Of a DNA stretch of 64,000 bases, positions 25,805 to 34,806 are shown piece after piece. Numbering within the stretch: the first letter of the stretch is position 1; the number at the start of each line of letters is the position of its first letter. Source of the stretch: Nonlabens xiamenensis (GTDB taxonomy: Bacteria; Bacteroidota; Bacteroidia; Flavobacteriales; Flavobacteriaceae); assembly GCF_003865345.1 (NCBI RefSeq), contig NZ_RMVE01000001.1, positions 434,001-498,000 of the forward strand. The letters are read 5' to 3'. A program made the position numbers and the translations under genes. The notes beneath the pieces are model-generated. The model saw only the letters and a list, made by a program, of their open reading frames with translations. It was not told where the DNA came from and did not search any database.

Positions 25805-26224
25805 TTAATGTTTCACGTGAAACAATTTCATTTTTTCGTCTTCCTTCATTCGCATTAACTGCTTCTCTTGTGGAGAGGCATCGGTGTATCCACATAAATG
25901 TAATAGTCCATGCACTATAACCCGATGTAGCTCAGCTAAGGTATCCACCGAAAAAAGTACTGCATTCTCCGCCACTCGGTCTGTACTGATATAAACCTCG
26001 CCTTTGATCAAAGCGTCGTCCGTATAATCAAAAGTGATGATGTCCGTGTAAGTGTCATGTTCTAAGTGGTCCTGATTGATTCTAAGCAAATACTCATCGT
26101 CACAAAATACATAAGACAATTCGCCGATAGTTTTAGCTTCACTACTGGCCACTACATTGAGCCATCTTGCATACGTCACTTCATCTAATGGTGGGTAATC
26201 ATTTTGATAATGAAATTCAATCAT
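25805..26224 (-). CDS. ybeY: Endoribonuclease YbeY (rRNA maturation)
   Basis: A 139-aa metallo-RNase that helps mature 16S rRNA and quality-controls ribosomes. The core strand FVFCDDEYLLRINQDHLEHDTYTDIITFDY and the zinc-site HGLLHLCGYTD are present. In E. coli the third ligand is His in HLLGYDH; here the position is Asp (GYTD), a substitution I recall in related Bacteroidota. The last residues, LFHVKH, are encoded by the parS site at 25809-25824. It overlaps the DUF4175 gene by eight bases and is followed by mnmG after three bases. Confidence 0.9.
   Translation of the reverse strand: MIEFHYQNDYPPLDEVTYARWLNVVASSEAKTIGELSYVFCDDEYLLRINQDHLEHDTYTDIITFDYTDDALIKGEVYISTDRVAENAVLFSVDTLAELHRVIVHGLLHLCGYTDASPQEKQLMRMKEDEKMKLFHVKH
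25809..25824. promoter_or_regulatory. parS site (ParB binding), exact match
   Basis: TGTTTCACGTGAAACA, the canonical 16-bp parS palindrome, inside the 3' end of ybeY. With the second site at 23916 it brackets mnmG at 1.9 kb spacing. parS sites cluster near oriC in most bacteria. Confidence 0.93.
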
Positions 26225-29200
26225 CCTTCTTGAAATACTCCTTTACTCGGTTACGAAATTCGGGCTGCAAAGGTAACACTTGTCGATTTAAAATCTCCTT
26301 GTTGTTAAAGTACTTAGCAGCGTCGGGAATATCTGCATTAGTATTGTTTTCAAATTCCCTTTGATTGGATTCCGCTTCTCTTTTATTCTCCTCTCCTTGC
26401 TCTAATCCAGCATCCTGAAGTTTGAGTAAATCATGTTGAATTTCCATCATTTGTTCTTGCACCTGGCGATTAAAACCCTGATCTAATAATTTACGCTCTA
26501 CCGCTTTCATCTTATCGGTAATGTCACCTACTTTTCCCTCCAGGCCTTCCCGACGAATCATATCCTCAAGCTGATTTCGCAAGTCTTGCTGTTGCTTGTA
26601 AATTTCATAAATGCGCTGACTTTCTGCTTCACTTTCTCGATATCCAGACTCACCACCATCATCATTACCACTACCATTTCCGTTACCACCCTGACCATTA
26701 TCGCCAGAACCATTATCTCCTTGAGTACCCTCCTGACCTTGGCCTTCTCCTTGACCCTGACCCGATTGTCCAGATTGTCCGCTTTGTCCAGATTGTCCTG
26801 ATTGACCAGACCGGCCACTTTGCCCAGCTTGTCCATCTTGCCCTTGTTGGCCTTGCTCACCAGCTGAACCTGGGCTACCTTCTGATCCTGGTTGCTCTCC
26901 CTCTCCAGGTGAAGACTGTTGACCACTCTCCCCCTTTTTACCATCCTGACCTTGTTTAGATAGACTTTCCTGTTGTTTGATGATCGTAGGAAGTTGGAAA
27001 CCACCACCCTCACCTGGCTGAGGTGGCCCAATACCAGGCATGGCCATGGCATTATTCATAGCGTCCAAGGTTTGGCTGAGTTTATCCGCCAGCGTATTCG
27101 CACCCTTTAGAGCAAATTGTTGCGCAACCTGACCTTGGGCCATTTGGAAATCAGCCAACTCTTTCAGTGCCTTGTCCAAATTATAATAGATGTCGGTTAC
27201 CTCCTTGTTAATATCATCGCCAATTTTTGGATTGCGGGTAGCCAGTGCAAATAGACTATCATCCACATGCTCGAAGGCTCGTTCCAGGTCTTTTTGAACG
27301 CGCAATTTTTTTCCCAAATTCGGGCTAAGTCTATTCATCTGAGACATCTCATTCATGATATCTTCTTCCCCTTGGGAAAACAAGACCAAATTATCCAGAA
27401 TTTGCCGTAACATATCTGCATCTTCCTTTATACTGTCCTGTGATTGTTGTTGCATCTGAGCAGCCATAGTCTGGGCCTGCCGTTTCATCATTTCGGCGGC
27501 CTTCTGTTGTTTTTTTTGGGCAGCGGGAATATCCTGATCATTTAACTGCTCACTGGCACCCTCTTGCTCCTCTTTAATTTGTTTACTGTCATCGGGATCA
27601 AATTCCAAATCCATAGGATCCTTCAAGCCTTCGTTTTCCTTTTCTAATTCTTTCAACTCTTTTTCCCATTCCTGGTACTCTTTGTTGAGCTTGTCCTGAT
27701 CCTGGACCGAATTTTCTCCTTGCTGCTTCTTGGCTTGCTCCTCTTGACGTTCGGCGATCTCTGCCAGCTTCCTACCCAATTGCTCGTATTTCTGATTGAC
27801 GTAATAACGTTTGGTCAACTCAAGTAACTGTTCCAGATTACGCTGCTGCTGCTTAGAATTCTTTTGGGATTCCTCCATTTTTTCCTTCAACTCTTCTGGA
27901 TCCAGCTTATCCTGATATTCTTGTAGTTGTTTTAACAACTCCTCATTTCTTTTAATTTCCTCCGCACTTTTCTCCATACGATCTTCCAAGGCTTTCTTGT
28001 CAGGATCGTCTTGCTCACTGGACTTTTCAAAATTATCCTTCATGCGTTCCAACTCTTGGCGCATGCGTTGTTCCTGCTTTTGTTGCTTTTTTAAGGCTTG
28101 TTGTAATTTCCTTCTGTCATTAAAACTGCGTTCCTTCTTTTCCAACTGTTCTTGGGAAAGCTCCTCTAATTCTTTTTGCTGCATGTTCTGCTCCTTCAGC
28201 GCCTTTTCTAAATTTGAAACAGACTCTTTTTGCCGGGTCAACTGCTGATTTTCTTGCTCATCTTGAGAGGCTTTACGGAAACTAAATGATTGAGATTTGA
28301 CAGATTTATAATTATTGACAGCATCATTATCAATAACTTCAAAATAAAAAGCATAACTTTTACCAGGTTCAAGCGGTAAATTCCCAGGGAAAGTGAACAT
28401 AAATTCATCAAATGTTCCACGATTTCTACCTAAATCAACAGTTTGACGAGATGTTGGGTCTTCCGAAAGATAATATACCAATTGTACCGCTCTAATTCCG
28501 TAATCATCAGCCACTTGACCTTTAAAATACATGGTCTCAGGGTCCAAACTGTCCCGTTTCATCTGCACATCCAATTCTGGATATTCATCCTTGACAACAT
28601 CCAATTTAAAATTTAATTCTTCATAGGCAGACACGCGGTCATTGGATGTAGTAATGCTATACCTCAAGGGATTCATGATCGCTTTCGCGAAAGCGAACCT
28701 ATCTCCCTGTTTTGTAAAATCTTCCACCTTTTGATCAAAAGACAGCTGCAACTTTGTGGTAGCTTGTGTATCAATGTTCCAGGTTACCAAAGTGCCTTGA
28801 GGAACAACCGCGTTACCTGTACTAGTGATTACCTCGTCCGGTTTCCCTGTATGCTGTGGGTAATCCATGACCAATTCAAAGGCCTTGATCATCGGGATGT
28901 CGTCCACATTTAATCGATATGATTTACTGGTCACTTCATTGGCTGAGAGGAAAAAGTCTATTGAAGCATTGGGTTTTTGAAACACAAAACTGAATCTATC
29001 AGGAGCTTCTTGTGTCAAAAAATAAGTCTGATCATCAAAATGAATGCTTACAGATTCTGGCAAAACTCTCCCCTTTACCTCAAGATTCAATTTAAAATCT
29101 CTCCGTTGCAAAGTATTCAAATCAGCATTGAGTAAATGAAAAGAAAAAGGCGCTGGTGGGATGTATTCGTTATTGAAATCGGCGACGCGTTTGGCACTAT

Positions 29201-29729
29201 CTGTAATTACGGCGTTATTTCCTGTGATGAACAACACTGCGATGATGGCGATAGGTATACCGAGATACGGTAAATATTTCTTGTTTTTTCGATAATCAAT
29301 GGCCATTGAAAATGGTATCGGCTTTAGCGACTCGCTTTTTTGATTGATGCTGGCCCAGGTCAATTCATCATCTCCCCCATTGCGGTGTAATTGCAATACA
29401 TTGACCAATTTATCAGATACTTCAGGGAAGTGAGTTCCTATCATTGCACTGGCATCTCTGAAATTGATTCCTGAAAATAATTTCAACAGACGAGCCAATG
29501 GAATACCAATGAATTTGATTAACAGAAAAAGTTCCATGACTATGAACAGAACAAAGAGAATGGTCCTACCAGTAGGATTAAGCCATAAAAAATGTTCAAT
29601 GACTGCGGTAAACAATAGATACAACAATCCTAAGCCAATAAATAATATCACACCCTTCAACAACTGATTGCGATAATATTTACTGATAAATTTTTTGAGC
29701 TTAAGCTCTATAATCTCAAAGTTTGTCAT
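26217..29729 (-). CDS. Large DUF4175-family membrane protein
   Basis: A 1170-aa protein with N-terminal membrane spans (about residues 25-48, 53-72 and 155-175), then a beta-rich region to about 480. A very long charged coiled-coil part follows (EQENQQLTRQKESVSNLEKALKEQ..., rich in Lys, Glu and Gln, residues about 490-960). Next comes a Gly/Gln/Ser low-complexity tract of GQSG repeats (roughly 970-1035), and a helical end. The layout matches the Bacteroidota DUF4175 family, whose role is unknown. It overlaps ybeY by eight bases and heads the ybeY-mnmG-methyltransferase series. A palindrome copy at 28681 encodes AFAKA. Confidence 0.87.
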   Translation of the reverse strand: MTNFEIIELKLKKFISKYYRNQLLKGVILFIGLGLLYLLFTAVIEHFLWLNPTGRTILFVLFIVMELFLLIKFIGIPLARLLKLFSGINFRDASAMIGTHFPEVSDKLVNVLQLHRNGGDDELTWASINQKSESLKPIPFSMAIDYRKNKKYLPYLGIPIAIIAVLFITGNNAVITDSAKRVADFNNEYIPPAPFSFHLLNADLNTLQRRDFKLNLEVKGRVLPESVSIHFDDQTYFLTQEAPDRFSFVFQKPNASIDFFLSANEVTSKSYRLNVDDIPMIKAFELVMDYPQHTGKPDEVITSTGNAVVPQGTLVTWNIDTQATTKLQLSFDQKVEDFTKQGDRFAFAKAIMNPLRYSITTSNDRVSAYEELNFKLDVVKDEYPELDVQMKRDSLDPETMYFKGQVADDYGIRAVQLVYYLSEDPTSRQTVDLGRNRGTFDEFMFTFPGNLPLEPGKSYAFYFEVIDNDAVNNYKSVKSQSFSFRKASQDEQENQQLTRQKESVSNLEKALKEQNMQQKELEELSQEQLEKKERSFNDRRKLQQALKKQQKQEQRMRQELERMKDNFEKSSEQDDPDKKALEDRMEKSAEEIKRNEELLKQLQEYQDKLDPEELKEKMEESQKNSKQQQRNLEQLLELTKRYYVNQKYEQLGRKLAEIAERQEEQAKKQQGENSVQDQDKLNKEYQEWEKELKELEKENEGLKDPMDLEFDPDDSKQIKEEQEGASEQLNDQDIPAAQKKQQKAAEMMKRQAQTMAAQMQQQSQDSIKEDADMLRQILDNLVLFSQGEEDIMNEMSQMNRLSPNLGKKLRVQKDLERAFEHVDDSLFALATRNPKIGDDINKEVTDIYYNLDKALKELADFQMAQGQVAQQFALKGANTLADKLSQTLDAMNNAMAMPGIGPPQPGEGGGFQLPTIIKQQESLSKQGQDGKKGESGQQSSPGEGEQPGSEGSPGSAGEQGQQGQDGQAGQSGRSGQSGQSGQSGQSGQSGQGQGEGQGQEGTQGDNGSGDNGQGGNGNGSGNDDGGESGYRESEAESQRIYEIYKQQQDLRNQLEDMIRREGLEGKVGDITDKMKAVERKLLDQGFNRQVQEQMMEIQHDLLKLQDAGLEQGEENKREAESNQREFENNTNADIPDAAKYFNNKEILNRQVLPLQPEFRNRVKEYFKKDD
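28681..28694. repeat. Iterated palindrome, copy 7
   Basis: Exact copy inside the DUF4175 gene, read as AFAKA. Confidence 0.9.
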
Positions 29730-29896
29730 GGCTCTAATAGTCGTCTATCTATGGTAAATATAACGGATTACCAATAGTTTATTTCAAATGCAGATTTTCC
29801 ACCACTTTCATTTCCTTTCAATGACTGTTAAATGTGAATAACGATGGAAAATAAGAGCATTATGTTAAGATATTATTAACATTTACGACAACTATG

Positions 29897-29904
29897 TATA
29901 TTTG
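29897..29904 (+). promoter_or_regulatory. -7 box of alkane monooxygenase-like gene
   Basis: TATATTTG, 21 bases before the ATG at 29926. Confidence 0.55.
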
Positions 29905-29925
29905 ACAATTACAAATCGCGTAAAG

Positions 29926-30978
29926 ATGAATGACCTAAAATATTTAAGCGCCTATTTGGTACCGGTTTTATGTGTCATAGGCATTTCCAAGATGGACTAT
30001 TGGCTGTATTTGACTCCAGTTGCCATCTTTATATTTGTCCCAATAGTAGAGCTTTGGATGCCTTCACTAACCAAAAATCTAAGTGAGGAAGAACGAGAGA
30101 GTAAAGTAAAAAATAAGTTTTTTGATGTCCTCCTGTGGCTTAACCTTCCTATAATCGCCGGAATACTGTACTATGGATTCTACACCTATTCAAACACGGC
30201 ATTTGAAACTTATGAAACAATCGGCCTGATTGCCTCATTGGGTATTTTAGTGGGGAGCAACGGTATCAATGTAGCTCATGAACTAGGCCATCGGCAGGAC
30301 AGCTGGGAGCGATTTCTAGGGAAAGCATTATTGCTGCCCAGTTTATACATGCATTTTTATATCGAGCATAACTACCACCACCATTTAAAAGCCGCTACTC
30401 CAGAGGATCCAGCAACGGCTAGATATAATGAGAACTTATATGCTTTTTGGTTCAGGTCTGTTTTCCAGCAGTACTGTAGTGCTTGGCGTATACAGATGAA
30501 GTTGAATAAGGCAGCCAATAGATCATTCTTTTCCGTCAACAATGATATGCTTTGGTTTACTGTAATCAAAATCACCTATTTAATGGTTATTGGTTTGGTA
30601 TTCAATTGGTGGACGGCAGCGCTGGCAGTGGGGATCGCTGTACTCGGCTTCAGTTTGTTAGAAATCATCAACTATCTGGAACATTACGGTTTGCTCCGTG
30701 CGATGAAAAAATCTGGTAGGTATGAAGTGGTTCGGGAAAGGCACAGCTGGAATTCGAATCATGCGTTGGGACGTATTATGCTATATGAATTGACCCGACA
30801 CAGTGATCACCACTATCGAGCGAGTAAAAAGTATCAAGTATTGGATTATCACGATATCTCACCACAATTACCTTACGGTTATCCTACCATGATGGTTATC
30901 GCCCTTGTGCCTCCTCTGTGGTTCAAGGTGGTGAACAAACATGTGCCTAAAGAGATGATAGAGTTGGCGTCTTCCTGA
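29926..30978 (+). CDS. AlkB-type integral-membrane alkane/fatty-acid hydroxylase
   Basis: A 350-aa di-iron membrane enzyme of the AlkB/fatty-acid hydroxylase superfamily. All His boxes are visible: NVAHELGHR, EHNYHHHLKAATPEDPATAR, NYLEHYGLLR and HSWNSNHALGRIMLYELTRHSDHHYRASKKYQ. Hydrophobic spans come before and between (WLYLTPVAIFIFVPIVELW; LLWLNLPIIAGILYYGFYTY; LMVIGLVFNWWTAALAVGIAVLGF). The ATG at 29926 is preferred over an upstream start that would lie inside the promoter. Known AlkBs hydroxylate the ends of medium-chain alkanes with rubredoxin; no rubredoxin gene is adjacent, so the substrate is uncertain. Confidence 0.88.
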   Translation: MNDLKYLSAYLVPVLCVIGISKMDYWLYLTPVAIFIFVPIVELWMPSLTKNLSEEERESKVKNKFFDVLLWLNLPIIAGILYYGFYTYSNTAFETYETIGLIASLGILVGSNGINVAHELGHRQDSWERFLGKALLLPSLYMHFYIEHNYHHHLKAATPEDPATARYNENLYAFWFRSVFQQYCSAWRIQMKLNKAANRSFFSVNNDMLWFTVIKITYLMVIGLVFNWWTAALAVGIAVLGFSLLEIINYLEHYGLLRAMKKSGRYEVVRERHSWNSNHALGRIMLYELTRHSDHHYRASKKYQVLDYHDISPQLPYGYPTMMVIALVPPLWFKVVNKHVPKEMIELASS

Positions 30979-31030
30979 AATTCTTGATAAGGCTGCACAG
31001 CTTCCATGCTTTCAAGTGTGGGCATCTTGT

Positions 31031-31038
31031 TATCTTTG
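31031..31038 (+). promoter_or_regulatory. -7 box of gltX
   Basis: TATCTTTG, 24 bases before the ATG at 31063, which favours that start over an in-frame start at 31006. Confidence 0.6.
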
Positions 31039-31062
31039 CCGCATCATTTTAAACCCAGAATT

Positions 31063-32580
31063 ATGAGTGATCAGGTGCGCGTAAGATTTGCTCCCAGTCC
31101 TACAGGACCTCTACATATTGGTGGTGTGAGAACAGCGCTCTTCAATTATCTATTTGCCAAGCAACATCAGGGTACATTTATCTTACGGATTGAAGATACA
31201 GACCAGAATCGCTACGTACCTGGGGCTGAAGATTATATCATAGAAGCGCTCAATTGGTGTGGAATTCCCTATGATGAAGGACCTGGAAAAGAAGCTGAAT
31301 GTGGACCATATCGCCAAAGTGAGCGTAAATCAATGTATAGAAAATATGCAGAGCAACTGATTGCCTCAGGTTCAGCTTACTATGCCTTTGATACCGCCGA
31401 AGAATTGGCCGAGGCCAGAGCAAAAGCAGAAGCCGACAAGCAAAACTTTATCTACAATCACCACAACCGCAAGGAATTTAAAAACTCGTTGAGCCTTACT
31501 GAAGAAGATGTTCAGCAAAGATTGGATAGCGGTGAGCCATATGTGGTAAGATTCAAACCTGAGCTGAAAAAGCTTTATATGTATGATGAAATCCGCGAAG
31601 GAATTGAGATCGACACCAGTTTGATGGACGACAAGGTACTGTTTAAAAGTGATGGGATGCCTACCTATCACCTGGCTAACGTGGTGGATGATCACGATAT
31701 GCGCATTACCCATGTGATCCGAGGAGAAGAATGGTTACCCAGTATGGCGTTACATGTTTTGTTGTATGAAAGTTTTGGATGGCAGGCCCCAAAATTTGCC
31801 CACCTACCGCTGATTTTGAAACCCACTGGAAAGGGAAAATTAAGCAAGCGCGATGGAGACAAAATGGGCTTCTCTGTCTTCCCTCTGGAATGGAAGGATC
31901 CAAAAACAGGCGAAATTTCTCGAGGCTTCAGGGAAGATGGATTTCTTCCAGAAGCGATGGTTAATATCTTGGCTTTCTTGGGTTGGAATCCTGGTACAGA
32001 GCAGGAGATTTTCGGGTTGGATGAGCTGGTAAAAGCCTTTGGTTTGGATAAAGTTAATAGCTCTGGAGCTAAATATGATCCAGAAAAAGCAGAATGGTTC
32101 CAACAGCAATGGTTTGTTCAGCAGGATGATGCTGTTATAGGAGCCGCTTTCGCGAAAGCGATGCAAAAGAAAGGCATGGAGTACGGATCACAGGATTATG
32201 TGAATATGGTTGTAGGCATGGTCAAGGAACGTGCAGTCTTTGTGGAGGACTTGTTTGAATTGGCTGGATTTTTCTTTGTATCACCCAGCAGCTATGACGA
32301 GAAGAACGTACAAAAGGCCTGGAAACAGGATACCCCAGAGATCATGGGAAAAGTCGCAGAGATCATTGCGCAGACAGAAGATGAAAGCGCAGCAGGTCTC
32401 AGCAATGCGGTGAAAGGATGGATCAAGGAGCAGGAAATGGGATTTGGAAAGGTGATGATGCCCCTGCGATTAGCACTTGTAGGTAGCTTGATGGGACCGG
32501 ATGTTTTTGAAATTGCGGCTATGATTGGGAAAAACGAATCCGTCCAACGTATCCAAAATGCCATCCATGAACTAAGCTAA
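31063..32580 (+). CDS. gltX: Glutamyl-tRNA synthetase
   Basis: A 505-aa class I synthetase charging tRNA-Glu. It has the HIGH box as FAPSPTGPLHIGGVRTALFNYLFAK, then FILRIEDTDQNRYVPGAEDYI, the VIRGEEWLPSMALHVLLY segment, and the KMSKS-like loop GKLSKRDGDKMG, then an anticodon-binding C-terminal domain. Start 31063 (MSDQVRVRFAPSP) is chosen because an upstream in-frame start would precede the promoter. A palindrome copy at 32146 encodes AFAKA. It ends at a strong hairpin terminator. Confidence 0.96.
   Translation: MSDQVRVRFAPSPTGPLHIGGVRTALFNYLFAKQHQGTFILRIEDTDQNRYVPGAEDYIIEALNWCGIPYDEGPGKEAECGPYRQSERKSMYRKYAEQLIASGSAYYAFDTAEELAEARAKAEADKQNFIYNHHNRKEFKNSLSLTEEDVQQRLDSGEPYVVRFKPELKKLYMYDEIREGIEIDTSLMDDKVLFKSDGMPTYHLANVVDDHDMRITHVIRGEEWLPSMALHVLLYESFGWQAPKFAHLPLILKPTGKGKLSKRDGDKMGFSVFPLEWKDPKTGEISRGFREDGFLPEAMVNILAFLGWNPGTEQEIFGLDELVKAFGLDKVNSSGAKYDPEKAEWFQQQWFVQQDDAVIGAAFAKAMQKKGMEYGSQDYVNMVVGMVKERAVFVEDLFELAGFFFVSPSSYDEKNVQKAWKQDTPEIMGKVAEIIAQTEDESAAGLSNAVKGWIKEQEMGFGKVMMPLRLALVGSLMGPDVFEIAAMIGKNESVQRIQNAIHELS
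32146..32159. repeat. Iterated palindrome, copy 8
   Basis: Exact copy inside gltX, read as AFAKA. Confidence 0.9.
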
Positions 32581-32600
32581 CAAAGCTGAAGGTTCTGATA

Positions 32601-32636
32601 AAAAAATGCGGCTGAGTAACTTCAGCCGCATTTTTT
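32601..32636. terminator. Bidirectional terminator after gltX
   Basis: A 15-bp stem including ATGCGGCTGA / TCAGCCGCAT with a 6-base loop, an A-run before and a T-run after; it serves both convergent genes. Confidence 0.9.
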
Positions 32637-32670
32637 ATCTGGTAATCATTGTTCAACAGAAAGTCAGGTT

Positions 32671-33426
32671 TTAAAAATAAAATCTTAAACCAGCACTGAT
32701 GTAGCTGAAATTTCCTTCAAGATCCTCTCCCCCAACATTGGTACCAGTAAGGGCATTGAAAAATGCGTAATGATAATGTGCAGTGAGTCGGATGTTCCTG
32801 GTACCACCAGAAAATCCAATGACACCATTGAGATTTATCGGACTGGTATTCTGAAATTCTTCCATGGTGACTGGTTGTGCCGCCGTTCCTATCACCGCTT
32901 CATCATATCTATCTTCCTTGACTTTGAGTTCGCCATTAAGCATCAAAGCAGGTCCAGCCTCAATAGAAAAATAATCACTTTGGGCCACTTTCCAAGCGAG
33001 TAGAAATTTGATTTCTACCCCAAGCATATTCATATCAATTTGATCTCCTGTGGGTTGCTCCTGTACAGAGAATTGTTGATTAAAAATGCCCAGACTGTAA
33101 ATCAAATCAAAATCATCCCTAAAATCTCCTCGGGTTTCAAAATTTAGTGACCAGCCTGTTTCACCCTGAACATCTACATCTGGACTACTGAATTGAAAAA
33201 AGGTGGCATCAGCGCCCAGCCCCAGACGGTTGTTATAAGTGGTTTTTCTGACAGGTACCGAATTACCAGCGTCTAGTGATGCGGTGAAAGGATGAGTAAT
33301 ATCCGTCACCAAAAATTCGTGATTGGATGGCCGCTCAATCGGAGCCTGCTCGCTAGATAAAATATGTTGAGCAATAGCTTGGGAGACACCTAGAATGGTC
33401 AAAATACAGATAAAATAAGTTTTCAT
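32671..33426 (-). CDS. Putative outer-membrane beta-barrel protein
   Basis: A 251-aa protein from the ATG at 33426, which begins a clear signal peptide (MKTYFICILTILGVSQAIAQ). The mature part is made of alternating strands with frequent aromatic ends (GWSLNFETRGDFRDDFDLIYSLGIF, VEIKFLLAWKV, GTRNIRLTAHYHYAFF), closing with FSYISAGLRFYF, the terminal-aromatic pattern of outer-membrane barrels. No named family recognised. It converges on gltX and is divergent from the SPFH gene. Confidence 0.7.
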   Translation of the reverse strand: MKTYFICILTILGVSQAIAQHILSSEQAPIERPSNHEFLVTDITHPFTASLDAGNSVPVRKTTYNNRLGLGADATFFQFSSPDVDVQGETGWSLNFETRGDFRDDFDLIYSLGIFNQQFSVQEQPTGDQIDMNMLGVEIKFLLAWKVAQSDYFSIEAGPALMLNGELKVKEDRYDEAVIGTAAQPVTMEEFQNTSPINLNGVIGFSGGTRNIRLTAHYHYAFFNALTGTNVGGEDLEGNFSYISAGLRFYF

Positions 33427-33521
33427 AGGGATTGTAACAAAGAACACAAACATACTACTAATCCATTGTATCTTTAGATCAAAGATTTAAAACAAACACT
33501 AACCTTATAAAAATCAACAAC

Positions 33522-34517
33522 ATGGGACTAGGACCTTTTATATTACCTGTCTTACTCGTCATAGGTTTTTTCCTATTGCTGGGTGCCTTTTTTACAGTTA
33601 AACAACAAAGTGCGGCTATAATCGAGCGATTTGGGAAATTTACGAGCTTAAGACATTCAGGACTTCAAATGAAAATTCCTATTATCGACCGAGTGGCCGG
33701 AAGGGTCAATCTGAGGATTCAACAGCTGGATGTGATCGTTGAGACCAAAACAAAAGATGACGTATTTGTACGACTTAAAATATCCGTGCAATTTCAAGTC
33801 AGAAGAGAAAAGGTATATGATGCCTTTTATAAACTTGAAAATCCTCACGATCAGATTACTTCCTACGTGTTTGATGTAGTTCGCGCAGAGGTTCCAAAAA
33901 TGAAACTGGATTATGTTTTTGAAAGAAAGGATGACATCGCTATCGCAGTAAAGTCAGAGTTAAATGATGCCATGATGGATTACGGATACGACATCATTAA
34001 GACCCTTGTAACAGACATTGACCCTGATATACAGGTTAAGGCTGCAATGAACCGAATTAATGCCTCAGAACGTGAAAAAACAGCTGCTGAGTATGAAGCT
34101 GAAGCCGAACGTATAAAAATCGTTGCCAAAGCACGTGCTGAAGCCGAATCAAAGCGTTTACAAGGACAAGGTATTGCAGACCAACGCAGGGAAATTGCAA
34201 GAGGTTTGGAAGAAAGTGTGGATGTATTGAACAACGTAGGTATCAATTCGCAAGAAGCGAGTGCACTCATCGTGGTCACCCAGCATTATGATACTTTACA
34301 GTCCATCGGTGAAGAAACCAATAGCAACTTGATCCTGCTGCCTAATTCACCACAAGCAGGAAGTGACATGCTCAACAACATGATCGCTAGTTTTACTGCT
34401 AGCGCGCATATAGGTGAACAAATGAAGAAAGCCAACGCTGGAAAAGATAAAGAAAATGAACAGAAAACTTCTAGACCTAGAAGGGGTAACAATTCAGATT
34501 CAGAACTGGAGCAGTAA
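33522..34517 (+). CDS. SPFH (band 7/stomatin-like) membrane protein
   Basis: A 331-aa protein with one N-terminal membrane helix (ILPVLLVIGFFLLLGAFF), an SPFH/band-7 domain (QQSAAIIERFGKFTSLRHSGLQMKIPIIDRVAGRVNLRIQQLDV) and a coiled-coil segment rich in Glu/Ala/Lys (REKTAAEYEAEAERIKIVAKARAEAESKR). It ends in a charged tail. Such proteins organise membrane microdomains and often partner with proteases such as FtsH or NfeD-type proteins; no partner is adjacent here. It stands alone between an outer-membrane gene and a strong terminator. Confidence 0.9.
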   Translation: MGLGPFILPVLLVIGFFLLLGAFFTVKQQSAAIIERFGKFTSLRHSGLQMKIPIIDRVAGRVNLRIQQLDVIVETKTKDDVFVRLKISVQFQVRREKVYDAFYKLENPHDQITSYVFDVVRAEVPKMKLDYVFERKDDIAIAVKSELNDAMMDYGYDIIKTLVTDIDPDIQVKAAMNRINASEREKTAAEYEAEAERIKIVAKARAEAESKRLQGQGIADQRREIARGLEESVDVLNNVGINSQEASALIVVTQHYDTLQSIGEETNSNLILLPNSPQAGSDMLNNMIASFTASAHIGEQMKKANAGKDKENEQKTSRPRRGNNSDSELEQ

Positions 34518-34535
34518 TTAATGTTTTAGAAAAGC

Positions 34536-34573
34536 AAAAGCCAGGCATGTTGATTACATGCCTGGCTTTTTTA
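34536..34573. terminator. Bidirectional terminator after the SPFH gene
   Basis: Perfect 15-bp stem (AAAAGCCAGGCATGT / ACATGCCTGGCTTTT), 5-base loop, T-run. Confidence 0.92.
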
Positions 34574-34587
34574 TAAATGATAAACTC

Positions 34588-34806
34588 TTATTTTCTTCCT
34601 TTCAATCCTACCAACTTATTCACCACTTTCAGCACAACAGCTTTCTTGGCGATCGAACTTACAACATTGGTTAAAATAGAAACAGCGGAAAAACTTTCCT
34701 TGACCTCATTGAGGTTAAGTTTCATAGTTTCCTGTTGAATTTGCTGTTGCAATTTCAAATACTTTAAGTCCCTATCAATTTGGTCAAAACTATTGTAAAC
34801 TCTCAT
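34588..34806 (-). CDS. Small hypothetical protein (DUF6327-like)
   Basis: A 72-aa basic protein that opens MRVYNSFDQIDRDLKYLKLQ and has a hydrophobic C-terminal stretch (SIAKKAVVLKVVNKLVGLKG). This opening resembles a small Flavobacteriaceae family found with YtxH and holin-like genes. It overlaps the preceding membrane-protein gene by 17 bases, so it is in the same operon. Probably peripheral to the membrane; function unknown. Confidence 0.7.
   Translation of the reverse strand: MRVYNSFDQIDRDLKYLKLQQQIQQETMKLNLNEVKESFSAVSILTNVVSSIAKKAVVLKVVNKLVGLKGRK

Noticed and set aside
26640-26960. Tandem repeats in the DUF4175 gene as a CRISPR or minisatellite
   Set aside because: They are in-frame GQSG-type codon repeats inside a coding region; there are no spacers.
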